This document shows, piece by piece, positions 43,971-52,611 of a stretch of 64,000 bases of DNA. Both the position numbers and the translations under genes were made by a program. The notes below the pieces were generated by a model. It was given only the letters and a program-made list of their open reading frames with translations. It did not search any database and was not told where the DNA came from. Position 1 is the first letter of the stretch; every line of letters starts with the position of its first letter. This DNA is from Lachnospiraceae bacterium (lineage in GTDB: Bacteria > Bacillota > Clostridia > Lachnospirales > Lachnospiraceae): contig CAJTDK010000013.1 of assembly GCA_910575105.1 (NCBI GenBank), positions 62,001 to 126,000 of the forward strand. The letters run 5' to 3'.

Positions 43971-44418
43971 AAATATCAAGACCGGGAAGCTGACCGCCGA
44001 AGTGCTGCAAAAGGCAATCAAAAAGCTGCTCTCACAGGCAAAGAAAGAGCTTGACAGACAGGCGATCCCCCACGGGAAGCAGACCCTAAAGCAGCTTATG
44101 AAGCAGAATACAGGCGTTTCCAACATTGAGATCACAAAGGACAACATCAAAGCCTTTGAGAGTACAGCGAAAAAATATGGTATCGACTTTGCGCTGAAAA
44201 AGGACGCGACGGAAACCCCGCCCCGCTACCTTGTATTCTTCAAAGGCAGGGACGCGGACGCGCTGACCGCCGCTTTCAAGGAGTTTTCCGCAAAGAAGCT
44301 GACACAGGATAAGAAGCCCTCAATCCGAAAGGCATTAGCCGCTTTCCGGGAAAAGGCAAAGGAGCTGAACGCCAGCCGCCAGCAGACCAAACACAAGGAC
44401 AGGGAGGTATCGCTATGA
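43971..44418 (+). pseudogene. PcfB/DUF3801-family mobilisation protein, 5' part missing
   Basis: From NIKTGKLTAEVLQKAIKKL at about 43972 the frame is typical of PcfB-type proteins of conjugative elements, including YGIDFALKKD and YLVFFKGRDADALTAAFKEF, with a Lys-rich end. Its own start is missing and the first codons follow the RepA fragment directly. PcfB works with the coupling protein in conjugation. Confidence 0.7.
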
Positions 44419-44621
44419 AGCCGGAAATCAAAAAGCTGCTTATGAGTGAACACCCCGGAACTGACAGGCGGCGGTTTACGGTGCTTGTCAACCCGAAAAT
44501 CCGGGAGGAACAGCGGCGGGAAGCTGCCCTGCGGAAATTTATTAAGGATTGTGAACGGCTCTACGAGAAGAACCGGGCGCATTTACAGGAGGACGCAGAC
44601 CATGAAGAAAGGTATCAGTAA
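44415..44621 (+). CDS. Small conjugative-element protein
   Basis: 68 aa, ATG overlapping the PcfB stop, with GGGAGGTATCGCT upstream. Charged helical sequence (RKFIKDCERLYEKNRAHLQED), no recognised domain. Position after pcfB fits the small genes found before the coupling protein VirD4 in this element family. Confidence 0.6.
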   Translation: MKPEIKKLLMSEHPGTDRRRFTVLVNPKIREEQRREAALRKFIKDCERLYEKNRAHLQEDADHEERYQ

Positions 44622-44760
44622 AGAAATGGAGATACGGGAGGTTATGAAGTGGCAGCTACTTATAGCCGGGGCGGTTGACGCTGCTATTAAAGGGACAGAA
44701 AGCTATATCCGGCACATGGAGCTGACCCACCAGCAGGGAGAAAGGAGGGATTGCAGTTAA
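44602..44760 (+). CDS. Very small conjugative-element protein
   Basis: 52 aa, ATG 44602 behind CAGGAGGACG, overlapping the previous gene by 20 bases in another frame. MKWQLLIAGAVDAAIKGTESYI is helical. No function can be assigned. The coupling-protein gene that would follow is absent; instead about 280 bases without a clear gene lead into the VirB6 fragment. Confidence 0.5.
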   Translation: MKKGISKEMEIREVMKWQLLIAGAVDAAIKGTESYIRHMELTHQQGERRDCS

Positions 44761-45044
44761 GAACAGAAAAACCGGGCATGAGATACGCGCCCCTTGCGCC
44801 GTGGAAATGTGGATAACAGGCTATGGGACTATGGAAAACGCCATTCACAGCACATGGAAAAGCCAAAGTGCGGCTTTCCCACGTCCTGCAAACAGCGTTT
44901 CCCACAGCCCCAAAAGAGCAGCCAGTTACCCACATTCCCACACCGCCGACTGCTACGGAAAAAGACCCTTTCCTACCTGTCATTCATAAAAAGATTTTTA
45001 AGGAGCTGATCGGAAATCAAGAACGTAAACACGGGCTACATGGT

Positions 45045-45644
45045 ATGCACGACGTTGACACATTTATGTTTTTCAAGTGGTTTTTCAAGGCGTGGGTGGC
45101 GGTGTACCTTGTCACCCACACCTTTGATATTACTATGGCAGTCTTTGACGTTGCGCAGCACGTCGTTTCCGGCGCGGCGGGGGTGATAAGCGGCAGCACA
45201 GAAATTGACGTTGCCGCCGCCCTTGCTTCCATGCAGGAGGGGCTTGACGCAATGGAAATCCCCGAACTTTTATTACTGGTTATGGAAACAAGCCTTGTGA
45301 GCCTTTGCATGAAAATCATGTCCGTACTGATAACCGTTGTCCTCTACGGCAGAATGATAGAAATTTACCTTTACTGTTCCGTGTCGCCTATCCCATTTGC
45401 AACAATGACAAATAAAGAGTGGGGGCAGATCGGCAACAACTACTTAAAAGCCCTGTTCGCTATCGGCTTTCAAGGCTTCCTCATTATGGTGTGCGTCGGC
45501 ATTTACGCGGTGCTGGTGAACAACATAACAGTGGCGGACAACCTACACAGCGCGATATTCTCCCTTGCTGCTTATACGGTGATCCTCTGCTTTTCCCTGT
45601 TCAAATCCGGCGCACTTGCTAAGTCCATTTTCGCGGCGCACTAA
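45045..45644 (+). pseudogene. VirB6/TrbL-like conjugation membrane protein, 5' part missing
   Basis: About 200 residues from MHDVDTFMFFKWFFKAWVAV to the stop. Several membrane segments (WVAVYLVTHTFDITMAVF, LLLVMETSLVSLCMKIMSVLITVVLY, FAIGFQGFLIMVCVGIYAVLV, IFSLAAYTVILCFSLF) match the C-terminal two thirds of the VirB6-type channel protein of Tn1549-like elements. The upstream in-frame extension to 44823 is unrelated in composition and frame, so the normal ~90-residue N-terminus is missing. Confidence 0.78.
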
Positions 45645-45820
45645 AGGCGTGTCAAGGGCAGGGTGGAGATTTTCAGAGCGAAGCGGCGAAAATACGACCC
45701 GACCTTGACGCGGGAAAACCCATAGAATAGGGACAGGCAAAGGGCAAAGATTGACCTTTGCCTTGATTACCCTTTATGGGGCTTAAAAGGAAGCATACGG
45801 AAAGGAGGGACAAGAAACCA

Positions 45821-45919
45821 TTGAAAAGAAATACGGCATAATCTACGCCGATCCCCCGTGGAAGTACGCACAGAAGCGGCTTTCCGGCGCGGCAGAACAC
45901 CACTACCCGACCATGAGCA
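45821..45919 (+). pseudogene. MT-A70 adenine methyltransferase, first ~33 codons only
   Basis: TTG start at 45821 behind AAAGGAGGG. KKYGIIYADPPWKY contains the MT-A70 catalytic DPPW, followed by GAAEHHYPTMS; then homology ends at about 45918 and DUF4366 sequence begins. The remaining ~150 residues are missing, so no enzyme is made. Confidence 0.78.
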
Positions 45920-46201
45920 TGCAGCACCAACATGACCGCTTGCGGCGGCAAAGCAGCGGAGCCGGAACAAGGCGAGCCGGAGGAACCAAAGGAGAAGAAA
46001 ACAGGCACGGGCGGGCTGCTGCTCTTTCTGATCGTCGCCATTGCCGGGGGCGGCGGCGCGTTCTATTACTTTAAGATTATGAAGCCGAAGCAGGACGTAA
46101 AGGGCAGCACAGACCTTGACGATTTCGATTTTGACGATTACGACGAGGACGAGCCGGAGCCGGACGACGAAGCCGGGGAAATGGAGGACGAGGAAGCATG
46201 A
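45920..46201 (+). pseudogene. DUF4366 (CD1107-type) membrane protein, C-terminal fragment
   Basis: From about STNMTACGGKAAEPEQ onward the frame shows a Pro/Glu-rich linker, one membrane helix (GGLLLFLIVAIAGGGGAFYYF), then an acidic tail (DLDDFDFDDYDEDE). This is the end of the DUF4366 surface protein of Tn1549-type elements. The N-terminal domain and signal sequence are gone. Confidence 0.75.
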
Positions 46202-46383
46202 CCCTGTTCACCGAAAACCCCTTAGAAAGAATGATGATACAGAAACCGGGGGACGGGCGGCGTGGAAAATCGCCGCCCGCTTCCATTCCCCCGCGCTGCA
46301 AGGGCTGTCCCTACAACCGGGAGCCGCCCTGCGTGGGGTACTGTATCAAGAAGCTGACAGAGAAGAAAACCACGGGAAAATGA
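46198..46383 (+). CDS. Small Cys-containing conjugative-element protein
   Basis: 61 aa, overlapping the DUF4366 stop by four bases. CKGCPYNREPPCVGYCIKK contains four closely spaced cysteines that could bind a metal. It is the usual small gene before the topoisomerase III gene in this element family. No function is known to me. Confidence 0.6.
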   Translation: MTLFTENPLERMMIQKPGDGRRGKSPPASIPPRCKGCPYNREPPCVGYCIKKLTEKKTTGK

Positions 46384-46398
46384 AAGGAGGAATTTTTA

Positions 46399-46563
46399 TT
46401 GACTTCACATAGATTAGTCATTGCAGAAAAGCCCAGCGTCGCGGCAAGTATCGCCGCCGCGCTTGGGGTAAAAGAGAAAAAGGACGGATATATTGAGGGC
46501 GGGGGCTACCTCATTTCTTGGTGTGTCGGTCATTTGGTGGAGCTTGCGGACGCTGCCGCCTAT
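46399..46563 (+). pseudogene. DNA topoisomerase III (type IA), N-terminal fragment
   Basis: TTG start at 46399 behind AAAGGAGG. LVIAEKPSVAASIAAALG and GYLISWCVGHLVEL are the TOPRIM-domain start of element-borne topoisomerase III. Homology stops at ADAAAY (46563) and an unrelated fragment follows; the remaining ~600 residues are missing. Confidence 0.82.
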
Positions 46564-46683
46564 ACAGGGCTTGCTTGACAAAATCCGCAGTACGGGCATG
46601 GGCGGTATCAGTGCCGACGACCCGAACGCCGTTTCTAAGCTGGAAAGCAAACTTGCAAAGCTGGAACAGGCACAGGAAACCAT
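46564..46683 (+). pseudogene. Short fragment of an unidentified conjugative-element gene
   Basis: About 40 codons reading YTGLLDKIRSTGMGGISADD then a helical KLESKLAKLEQAQETMK. The style resembles DUF3560/DUF3849-type element proteins, but the piece is too short to be sure. It is bounded by the topoisomerase fragment on the left and the SpaA fragment on the right. Confidence 0.45.
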
Positions 46684-47170
46684 GAAACGTGGAAACGCCG
46701 ACAGGCACGGTCGCACTGAAAAAGACTTCCGAGGATGGCGTTGTCAGCGGGATTTCCTTTACCATCAAAGGCGACGGCTTCAACAAGACCGTAAAGACAG
46801 ATAAAGACGGAAATATCACAGTGGAGGGCTTATTCCCTGGCACTTACACTGTCACGGAGCAGTCCATCGACCGCTACGAGCCGCAGAAAACCCAGACCGT
46901 GACAATCATCGGCGGGAAAACTTCTACGGTCACATTCAGCAATACCTTGAAGCGTGGCAGTCTGGAAGTCGTGAAAACATCCGAGGACAATCTTGTGGAG
47001 GGCGTGAAGTTCCACCTTTACGGCACTTCTTTAAGCGGATTGGCGGTTGATGAATACGCCGTGACCGATAAGAACGGGCTGGCGAAGTTTGAAAACGTCC
47101 TTATCAGCGGCAGCACGCCGTATACCCTTGAGGAAGTGGACACGGCAATCCGATACGTCGTCCCTGCATA
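46684..47170 (+). pseudogene. SpaA/Cna-B-type surface protein fragment
   Basis: About 160 residues covering two prealbumin-like Cna-B repeats: GTVALKKTSEDGVVSGISF ... GTYTVTEQSIDRYEP and GSLEVVKTSEDNLVEGVKFHL ... ENVLISGSTPYTLEEV. Such repeats with isopeptide-forming Lys/Asn pairs make up large adhesins carried by Tn1549-like elements. No signal peptide, sorting motif or start codon is present. Confidence 0.8.
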
Positions 47171-48205
47171 TTGTTCGGCTCTACCCAGAAGATGGGCGCA
47201 GGTACAAACGTGCAGGACAGATTAATTGCCATTCACAATCTTGATTGTCCGTGGAAACCCTCGTGCTTGGAACAGCGTCAAGGTCGTCTGGAAAGGCAGG
47301 GAAATATGTTCCCAGAGGTTGAAGTTTACCGCTATGTGACGGAACAGACCTTTGATGCGTACCTCTACCAGCTCGTGGAGGGAAAGCAGAAATTCATTTC
47401 CCAGATAATGACGAGCAAAAGCCCCGTGCGTTCTGCCGAGGACGTGGACGAGGTCGCCCTCTCCTTTGCGGAGGTAAAAATGCTGGCTACGGGCGATGAG
47501 CGTTTCAAGGAAAAAATGGATTTGGATATGCAGGTGGCGAAACTGAAAGTCTTGAAGCAGAGCTACCTTTCCGAGCATTACGACCTTGAGGACAGGATAC
47601 TGAAGCACTACCCGCAGGAGATTAAGGAGTATGAGGAACGCATTATAGGCTACGGGAATGATGCCAAGATTGCCAGCCAGCATATGCCGCAGGGCGAGGA
47701 CAAGTTCTGCCCGATGACATTAAACGGCGTGACCTACAAAGAAAAAGCGGACGCAGGAGGGATGCTGCTTGCCATCTGCAAGGAAAACCCGCTGTCACAG
47801 CCGATACAAATCGGCAGCTACCGTGGCTTTCAGATGGAGGTTTTCTATGATACCGTCAATGCACACTTTTGTCTGAACCTTTGCGGAATGAGGAAATATA
47901 AGGTAGATTTAGGGACGGATGCCCTCGGCAATCTCACCAGAATTGAGAATGAGATTGCCAAGCTCCCTGCCCGACTGGAAGCCGCCAAGACGAGAAAGGA
48001 GGAAACCATCGCACAGCTTGAAACAGCAAAAGTTGAGGTTGAGAAACCGTTCGCTTTTGAAAATGAGCTGAAAGAAAAGGCGGAAAGGCTCAATGCCCTC
48101 AATATCGAACTGAATCTGAATGAAAAGGACAACGCTGTTATTGACGATGAGCCAGAGCAGAACGATGAGCAGCCAGAGAAAAAATGCACGGACAGGGAGC
48201 GTTAA
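47171..48205 (+). pseudogene. Element-borne SNF2 helicase/methylase, C-terminal fragment
   Basis: About 344 residues beginning at LFGSTQKMGAGTNVQDRL, the helicase motif V/VI area (LEQRQGRLERQGN). A long C-terminal part follows with a coiled coil (KAERLNALNIELNLNEKD). The parent protein in Tn1549-like elements exceeds 2000 residues, so >80% is absent. The frame runs in from the SpaA fragment without a start codon. Confidence 0.82.
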
Positions 48206-48283
48206 ATCCAGTTTGCACATTTGTACTGCTGATTTTGGGGTATTATAATAAGGACGATTAGAAAAAATCGGAGGTGAGGAAGA

Positions 48284-48613
48284 ATGTCGGATGCGTTCAG
48301 ATTTGAAACTTTTGTAGACGCCCACAGCAATGTCTTTAATGAATACCTCGGCTCTATCATAGCAAAGCTGTCCAGAGAAAACGAGGAATACCGTGCCGTG
48401 CGAGCCGAGATTGAGGGCTTGTATGAAAAATATCCGAAAGTCTTAGGCGTGTTTGATACGGAAACAGCGGCAGAACTGACTGATGAAGAATGTGCCGCAC
48501 TGATTAAAGTGATGGAGCTTAGGAACAAACTTACGGACATGGAGATGCAGTCGGTCTACTTCCGTGGCTGCTATGACAGCGTGGGGTATCTGAAAAAGGC
48601 AGGGATTTTATAA
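48284..48613 (+). CDS. DUF6664-like conjugative-element protein
   Basis: 109 aa, with GGAGGTGAGGAAG upstream. Helical throughout: FETFVDAHSNVFNEYLGSIIAKLSRENEEYRAVR and a C-terminal FRGCYDSVGYLKKAGIL. It matches the short protein that follows the SNF2 helicase in Tn1549-like elements. It is intact; function unknown. Confidence 0.7.
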   Translation: MSDAFRFETFVDAHSNVFNEYLGSIIAKLSRENEEYRAVRAEIEGLYEKYPKVLGVFDTETAAELTDEECAALIKVMELRNKLTDMEMQSVYFRGCYDSVGYLKKAGIL

Positions 48614-48738
48614 CGGATTGACCGAGGAAAAGGCGGTGTTGGCGTGAGTGCTGATGCCGTCTTTTACATAGCGATATTAAGTAGAAAAAATTATAAAAAT
48701 GCAGTATAATTATGAAAAAAGCAAGGAGGTGTTTTGAA

Positions 48739-50562
48739 ATGACACCAGAAGAAAGGCAAAATATTTGCGATAATATTTTCACTTATATATCAAAAGAGTT
48801 GTATGGTTGGATGGATAATCGGATTTTTGAGACAGAAACTATGGAAGATTTGGGACAACTTTATTATAATCATGTATTAGATGAAGTCGAAAATGCAGAT
48901 ACGGAATTACTAAATGCAGTGATAAGAACTATTAAGCCGAGAAATGTGGCAAGTACGGAGCAAAAAGATTATTATATTGCATTATGTAAAATTTTATATA
49001 TTGAAAAATTACCATCAGAAGTTTGGAGAGATGTTCAACGAGAGTACGAAGATATTTTTATTCATAAATTTGGTATAGTAATGCAGAAATACCAAGCAAA
49101 AGTAGATAGAATAGATGCAGAACTTTATCAAACAAAGATTGCTGTTGATGCAATAAAAAATGCAACACCGAGTCATTCTTTTATGAGAGATATATCTACT
49201 GACGAACAAAAACTTTATGAGCTTTGTTTGAAATGTAATTCTTTAAGAACACAAAAAGAAATGCTGGCGTTTGTGATAAACTATGCAACTTCAAAACTGT
49301 CAAATTTTTGTGATATGCAGGATGCACAAAGTATTGAAGTTGCAAAAAAACAGGAAGTTTTAAATTTGAGTAAAGAAAATGCTTACGGTGCAGATTTGTC
49401 GTTTTCATCTTATCGGGATTATGTGAAAGTAGCAGAAGATAATTTAGATAGACCGTATGTTTTGTTTTTTAAAGTAAAAATATATGTTATTATAGAAAAT
49501 GCACAAAAGCAATACTATCTTTCTTGCAATACGAAATCAGATGATGTAGCAATAGATGAATATAAAAATTATATTCAACATATTCCTAAAATTGATGATT
49601 TACATTCATATAAAAGCAATAACCCTGTAAGATACAATACAGCATTAGAACAGTTGATTTCAGATTATAAACTATTGGATGAATTAATAAATAAGTTAGA
49701 ATCAAGTGTTTGCCTTCGGGAAAGAAAGAGTGTTTTGCTAAAAGCAGTAGAATTATATAAACAAGGAGAATACGAAATATTCAACAACATTTTGCCAGTG
49801 CAAATAGAGGGAATGTTTGCGGATTATTTGTATGATACAACTACTTTTTTACGTTTTACAAAAATGGATATTTACTCTAATGCTGTCTTGAAAGATAAGA
49901 TTAGGTATTTACAAGAAATTAAGAGTGATATTTACCCAGAAGCAGTTGAGTATTTTATGTATTATTTTAATAATATGATTCGCAATAAAATTGCTCATGG
50001 AAGATATAAAGGGAATTTAGAAGAACAGATTCAAGACGAAATTTTTTCAAAAGAGTTGATATTAGATATGGGAATGTTAGTGCATATGTTATCAAGAAAA
50101 AGCGAAACAGAAAAGATGTACCGTTTCGTACATGGGTATAAAAAGTATTATGAACGTGTTATACATTCGACAGAGGAGCATCAATGTTTTGGGGCGTTAT
50201 TTAATGATATGATTGGGAAAAAAATAATAACAGATTATGATACTATGGAAAGATATAGACCTATTCAAGTAGCATATTGGTTAGTAAATCCATATTACGA
50301 AAAAATTTATGGGCAAGTGGATGATAAAAAAGATTTATTAGAATTAAGAAATGAGTTTTTAAGCAAAGAATTTTGGGAATATGTTTTGGGAAGATTAAAT
50401 AATGTCATAGACCAAGGATATGATTATTTGAGAATTAATATGGAGTTTTTATCAGTAGTAAAAGGATTGTTTAAATGTAATATTACATCAGATGTTAAAC
50501 AAGTCTTAGGGAAAGTAAATGCAGCATTACTAAAAATAAAAACTATGCAACAGCAAGATTAA
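48739..50562 (+). CDS. AT-rich 607-residue protein with HEPN-type RNxxxH motif
   Basis: ATG 48739 (MTPEERQNI) has AAGGAGGTG upstream; the earlier in-frame ATG at 48712 does not. The protein is helical. Around residues 345-430 it shows KAVELYKQGEYEIFNNILPVQIEGMFADYL and later NNMIRNKIAHG, with R415 and H420 matching the R-x4-6-H signature of HEPN RNases. The N-terminal ~340 residues and C-terminal ~180 match no family I recognise. GC is far below that of the element genes on both sides, marking a late insertion, and a hairpin terminator closes it. An abortive-infection or RNA-cutting role is a hypothesis. Confidence 0.65.
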   Translation: MTPEERQNICDNIFTYISKELYGWMDNRIFETETMEDLGQLYYNHVLDEVENADTELLNAVIRTIKPRNVASTEQKDYYIALCKILYIEKLPSEVWRDVQREYEDIFIHKFGIVMQKYQAKVDRIDAELYQTKIAVDAIKNATPSHSFMRDISTDEQKLYELCLKCNSLRTQKEMLAFVINYATSKLSNFCDMQDAQSIEVAKKQEVLNLSKENAYGADLSFSSYRDYVKVAEDNLDRPYVLFFKVKIYVIIENAQKQYYLSCNTKSDDVAIDEYKNYIQHIPKIDDLHSYKSNNPVRYNTALEQLISDYKLLDELINKLESSVCLRERKSVLLKAVELYKQGEYEIFNNILPVQIEGMFADYLYDTTTFLRFTKMDIYSNAVLKDKIRYLQEIKSDIYPEAVEYFMYYFNNMIRNKIAHGRYKGNLEEQIQDEIFSKELILDMGMLVHMLSRKSETEKMYRFVHGYKKYYERVIHSTEEHQCFGALFNDMIGKKIITDYDTMERYRPIQVAYWLVNPYYEKIYGQVDDKKDLLELRNEFLSKEFWEYVLGRLNNVIDQGYDYLRINMEFLSVVKGLFKCNITSDVKQVLGKVNAALLKIKTMQQQD

Positions 50563-50574
50563 GATTTTTTACAT

Positions 50575-50621
50575 AGCCGAGAGGTTTTCACAACGAAAAT
50601 CCCTCGGCTTATTTTATTTTC
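50575..50621 (+). terminator. Terminator after the HEPN-type gene
   Basis: AGCCGAG with a bulge, then GGTTTTC (50575-50590), pairs with GAAAATCC/CTCGGCT (50595-50609), followed by TATTTTATTTT. It precedes the DUF3848 ribosome binding site. Confidence 0.8.
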
Positions 50622-50635
50622 AAGGAGGTGTGTGA

Positions 50636-50983
50636 TTGAATTACCAAGAGTACAGACAGTCCCTTAACCAAAGGCTGACCGACAAGGTACAGCGGGAGCT
50701 TTCCTCTTTTCGGGAAGAAATGCAGGCAAAAACGCCGCAGGAAATTTACGATGCCGCATATCAGATTGCCATGAAAAATGAGATTGCCGATTGTTTTTCC
50801 AATGCGGATTATTCCCCGCAGGCGGCAAAAGCCCTTATGAAATCCCCGAATCTTTTGCAGGATATTTATGAGGAATGGCTTGGACGGGAGGATTCCCACA
50901 TGGATGAACTGCGCCAGACCATCGCAGATTTTAAGGCATATATGGTTAAGACGGAAAAGATTTTGTCTGGGAAAGAGAGGTGA
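50636..50983 (+). CDS. DUF3848 protein of the conjugative element
   Basis: 115 aa with a TTG start at 50636 behind AAGGAGGTG. YRQSLNQRLTDKVQRELSSF, IYDAAYQIAMKNEIADCF and LLQDIYEEWLGREDSHMDEL match DUF3848, an element protein of unknown function usually just before the DUF3991/TOPRIM gene. Intact. Confidence 0.78.
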   Translation: MNYQEYRQSLNQRLTDKVQRELSSFREEMQAKTPQEIYDAAYQIAMKNEIADCFSNADYSPQAAKALMKSPNLLQDIYEEWLGREDSHMDELRQTIADFKAYMVKTEKILSGKER

Positions 50984-50993
50984 GCTTGTTTGG

Positions 50994-51983
50994 ATGAGAA
51001 GTAACAGACCCTATGTGCAGATTGACCCAGACGTGCTTGAGCAGGCAAGGCAGATAGACTTGCTTTCCTATCTTCGGGCTTACGAGCCGAGCAACCTTGT
51101 CAAAGTCAAAGGCACGACGAACGTCTACTGTACCGCCGAGCATGACAGCCTAAAGATTTCCAACGGCAAATGGTACTGGTGGTCGAGGGGCTTTGGCGGC
51201 TACTCTGCCCTTGACTATCTGATGAAAGTCAAGGAGTATGGCTTTGTGGAAGCCGTGGAAACCCTCACGGGGCAGACGATGGCGGACTGGAAACCGCCGC
51301 CCCCTGCCGTGAAGAAAGACGAGCCAAAGGTGTTGCTCCTGCCGCCGAAGAATAAGGACTGCGACAGAGTGACCGAGTATCTTTTCGGGCGTGGTATTGA
51401 TTATCAGCTTATCCAAGAGTGTATTGCCGAGGGGATTATTTTCGAGAGTGCCGACTACCACAACGCTGTTTTTATCGGGAAAGATGAGAACGGAAAGCCA
51501 AAGTACGCCGCCTGCCGTGGCACGATGGGGAGCTTCAAGCGTGACGCATCGGGCAGCGACAAGCGGTATTCGTTTCGGCTTCTGGCAAAAGAGCCGTGTG
51601 CTTCGGTGCATTTATTTGAAGCCGCCATTGATTTACTCTCCTACGCCACCTATTTAAAAGGCGAGGGAAAGGATTATAAGACGGAGAATCTTCTCTCCCT
51701 GTCGGGCGTATATCAGCCGAAGAAAGAGCTGACAGAGAGCAAAATTCCCGTTGCCCTCACGACTTTTTTGAAAGCAAACCCGCAAATCAAGACCATATTT
51801 CTGCATCTGGATAAGGACAAAGCAGGTCGGCTATGTACCGCAGCTTTGAAGGAATTGTTGCAGAAAGACTACCGAATCGTTGATGAACCGCCGCCAATCG
51901 GCAAGGACTTCAACGATTTTTTAATGTCCTATCTGGGGATTGCAAGGAAGAAACCAAGCCGAGAAAGGGGGGATGCCCGCTGA
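50994..51983 (+). CDS. DUF3991/TOPRIM primase-like protein
   Basis: 329 aa from ATG 50994 behind GAGAGGTGAG. A CHC2-like N-terminal zinc-finger remnant region (GTTNVYCTAEHDSLKISNGKWYWWSRGFGGYSALDYL) is followed by DUF3991 and a TOPRIM domain with the acid in HLFEAAIDLLS and DxD-type LHLDKDKAG. Such proteins are encoded by Tn1549-like elements and probably prime element replication after transfer. The gene looks complete. Confidence 0.85.
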   Translation: MRSNRPYVQIDPDVLEQARQIDLLSYLRAYEPSNLVKVKGTTNVYCTAEHDSLKISNGKWYWWSRGFGGYSALDYLMKVKEYGFVEAVETLTGQTMADWKPPPPAVKKDEPKVLLLPPKNKDCDRVTEYLFGRGIDYQLIQECIAEGIIFESADYHNAVFIGKDENGKPKYAACRGTMGSFKRDASGSDKRYSFRLLAKEPCASVHLFEAAIDLLSYATYLKGEGKDYKTENLLSLSGVYQPKKELTESKIPVALTTFLKANPQIKTIFLHLDKDKAGRLCTAALKELLQKDYRIVDEPPPIGKDFNDFLMSYLGIARKKPSRERGDAR

Positions 51984-52057
51984 CTGCGTGAGGATTTTTC
52001 TGTTAGAAACAACCATAACCACAATAAAATTTAAGACCGAAAGGGAGGAAAGACCGA

Positions 52058-52262
52058 TTGAAAAATTATGAAGTGACCCTTGTCGCCCACTATGCAAAGA
52101 CCGTTTCCATCCATGCCGACAGCCCCGAACAGGCGGCGGAGAGGCTAAAGACCGTCCTGTTTGACACCGACCTTGTGAAGTTTTCCGACGGGGATTTTGT
52201 CTGCGGCGAAGCAGAGATTAACGACCCTATGGAGGAGGCAGGGGAAGAATGCGAATCCGAGG
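52058..52262 (+). pseudogene. Small conjugative-element protein, 3' end cut by intron fragment
   Basis: TTG start at 52058 behind GGGAGGAAAG. KNYEVTLVAHYAKTVSIHADSPEQAAERL resembles the short DpnD/PcfM-like proteins of these elements. After EEAGEECESE the sequence becomes group II intron reverse transcriptase in another frame; the annotated frame runs to 52378 in unrelated residues. Either an intron insertion followed by deletion or a junction artefact. Confidence 0.55.
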
Positions 52263-52610
52263 GAGAGGATCAACGACGGATTCGATATGTTAGGCTGGAC
52301 ATTCCGAAAATTCAAGGGAAAGCTGATTGTGAAGCCGTCAAAGAAATCCATACAGGCAATCGTGAGGAATTTATCTGACACGATACTGAAACGTGGGAAA
52401 GCATGGAATCAGGATGTGCTGATTATGAAACTGAACCAACAAATCCGAGGATGGACGAATTACCACCAGTCTGTGTGTGCGGCAGAAGCGTTCGCATATC
52501 TGGACTATATTCTCTATGAGTTATTGTGGAGATGGGCGAAAAGACGGCATCCGAAGAAAGGGCAATGGTGGGTTTCCACAAAGTATTGGCACCGCAGGGG
52601 CAACCAGAAT
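52262..52610 (+). pseudogene. Group II intron reverse transcriptase/maturase, C-terminal fragment
   Basis: About 115 residues: INDGFDMLGWTFRKFKGKL, IKPSKKSIQ-type VKPSKKSIQAI, the maturase domain X (MKLNQQIRGWTNYHQS) and LLWRWAKRRHPKKG. No reverse transcriptase catalytic YADD region and no intron RNA domains V-VI are recognisable around it. Downstream it runs straight into the ABC exporter gene on the opposite strand. Confidence 0.85.
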
Positions 52611-52611
52611 G

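Noticed and set aside
44823-45044. N-terminal extension of the VirB6 fragment
   Set aside because: Pro/His-rich residues unlike the family, no ribosome binding site; frame continuity across the join is chance.
46503-46520. GGGGGCTACCTC as a fourth copy of the phage leader element
   Set aside because: It lies in the topoisomerase coding frame and lacks the CCGTCAGATTT box.
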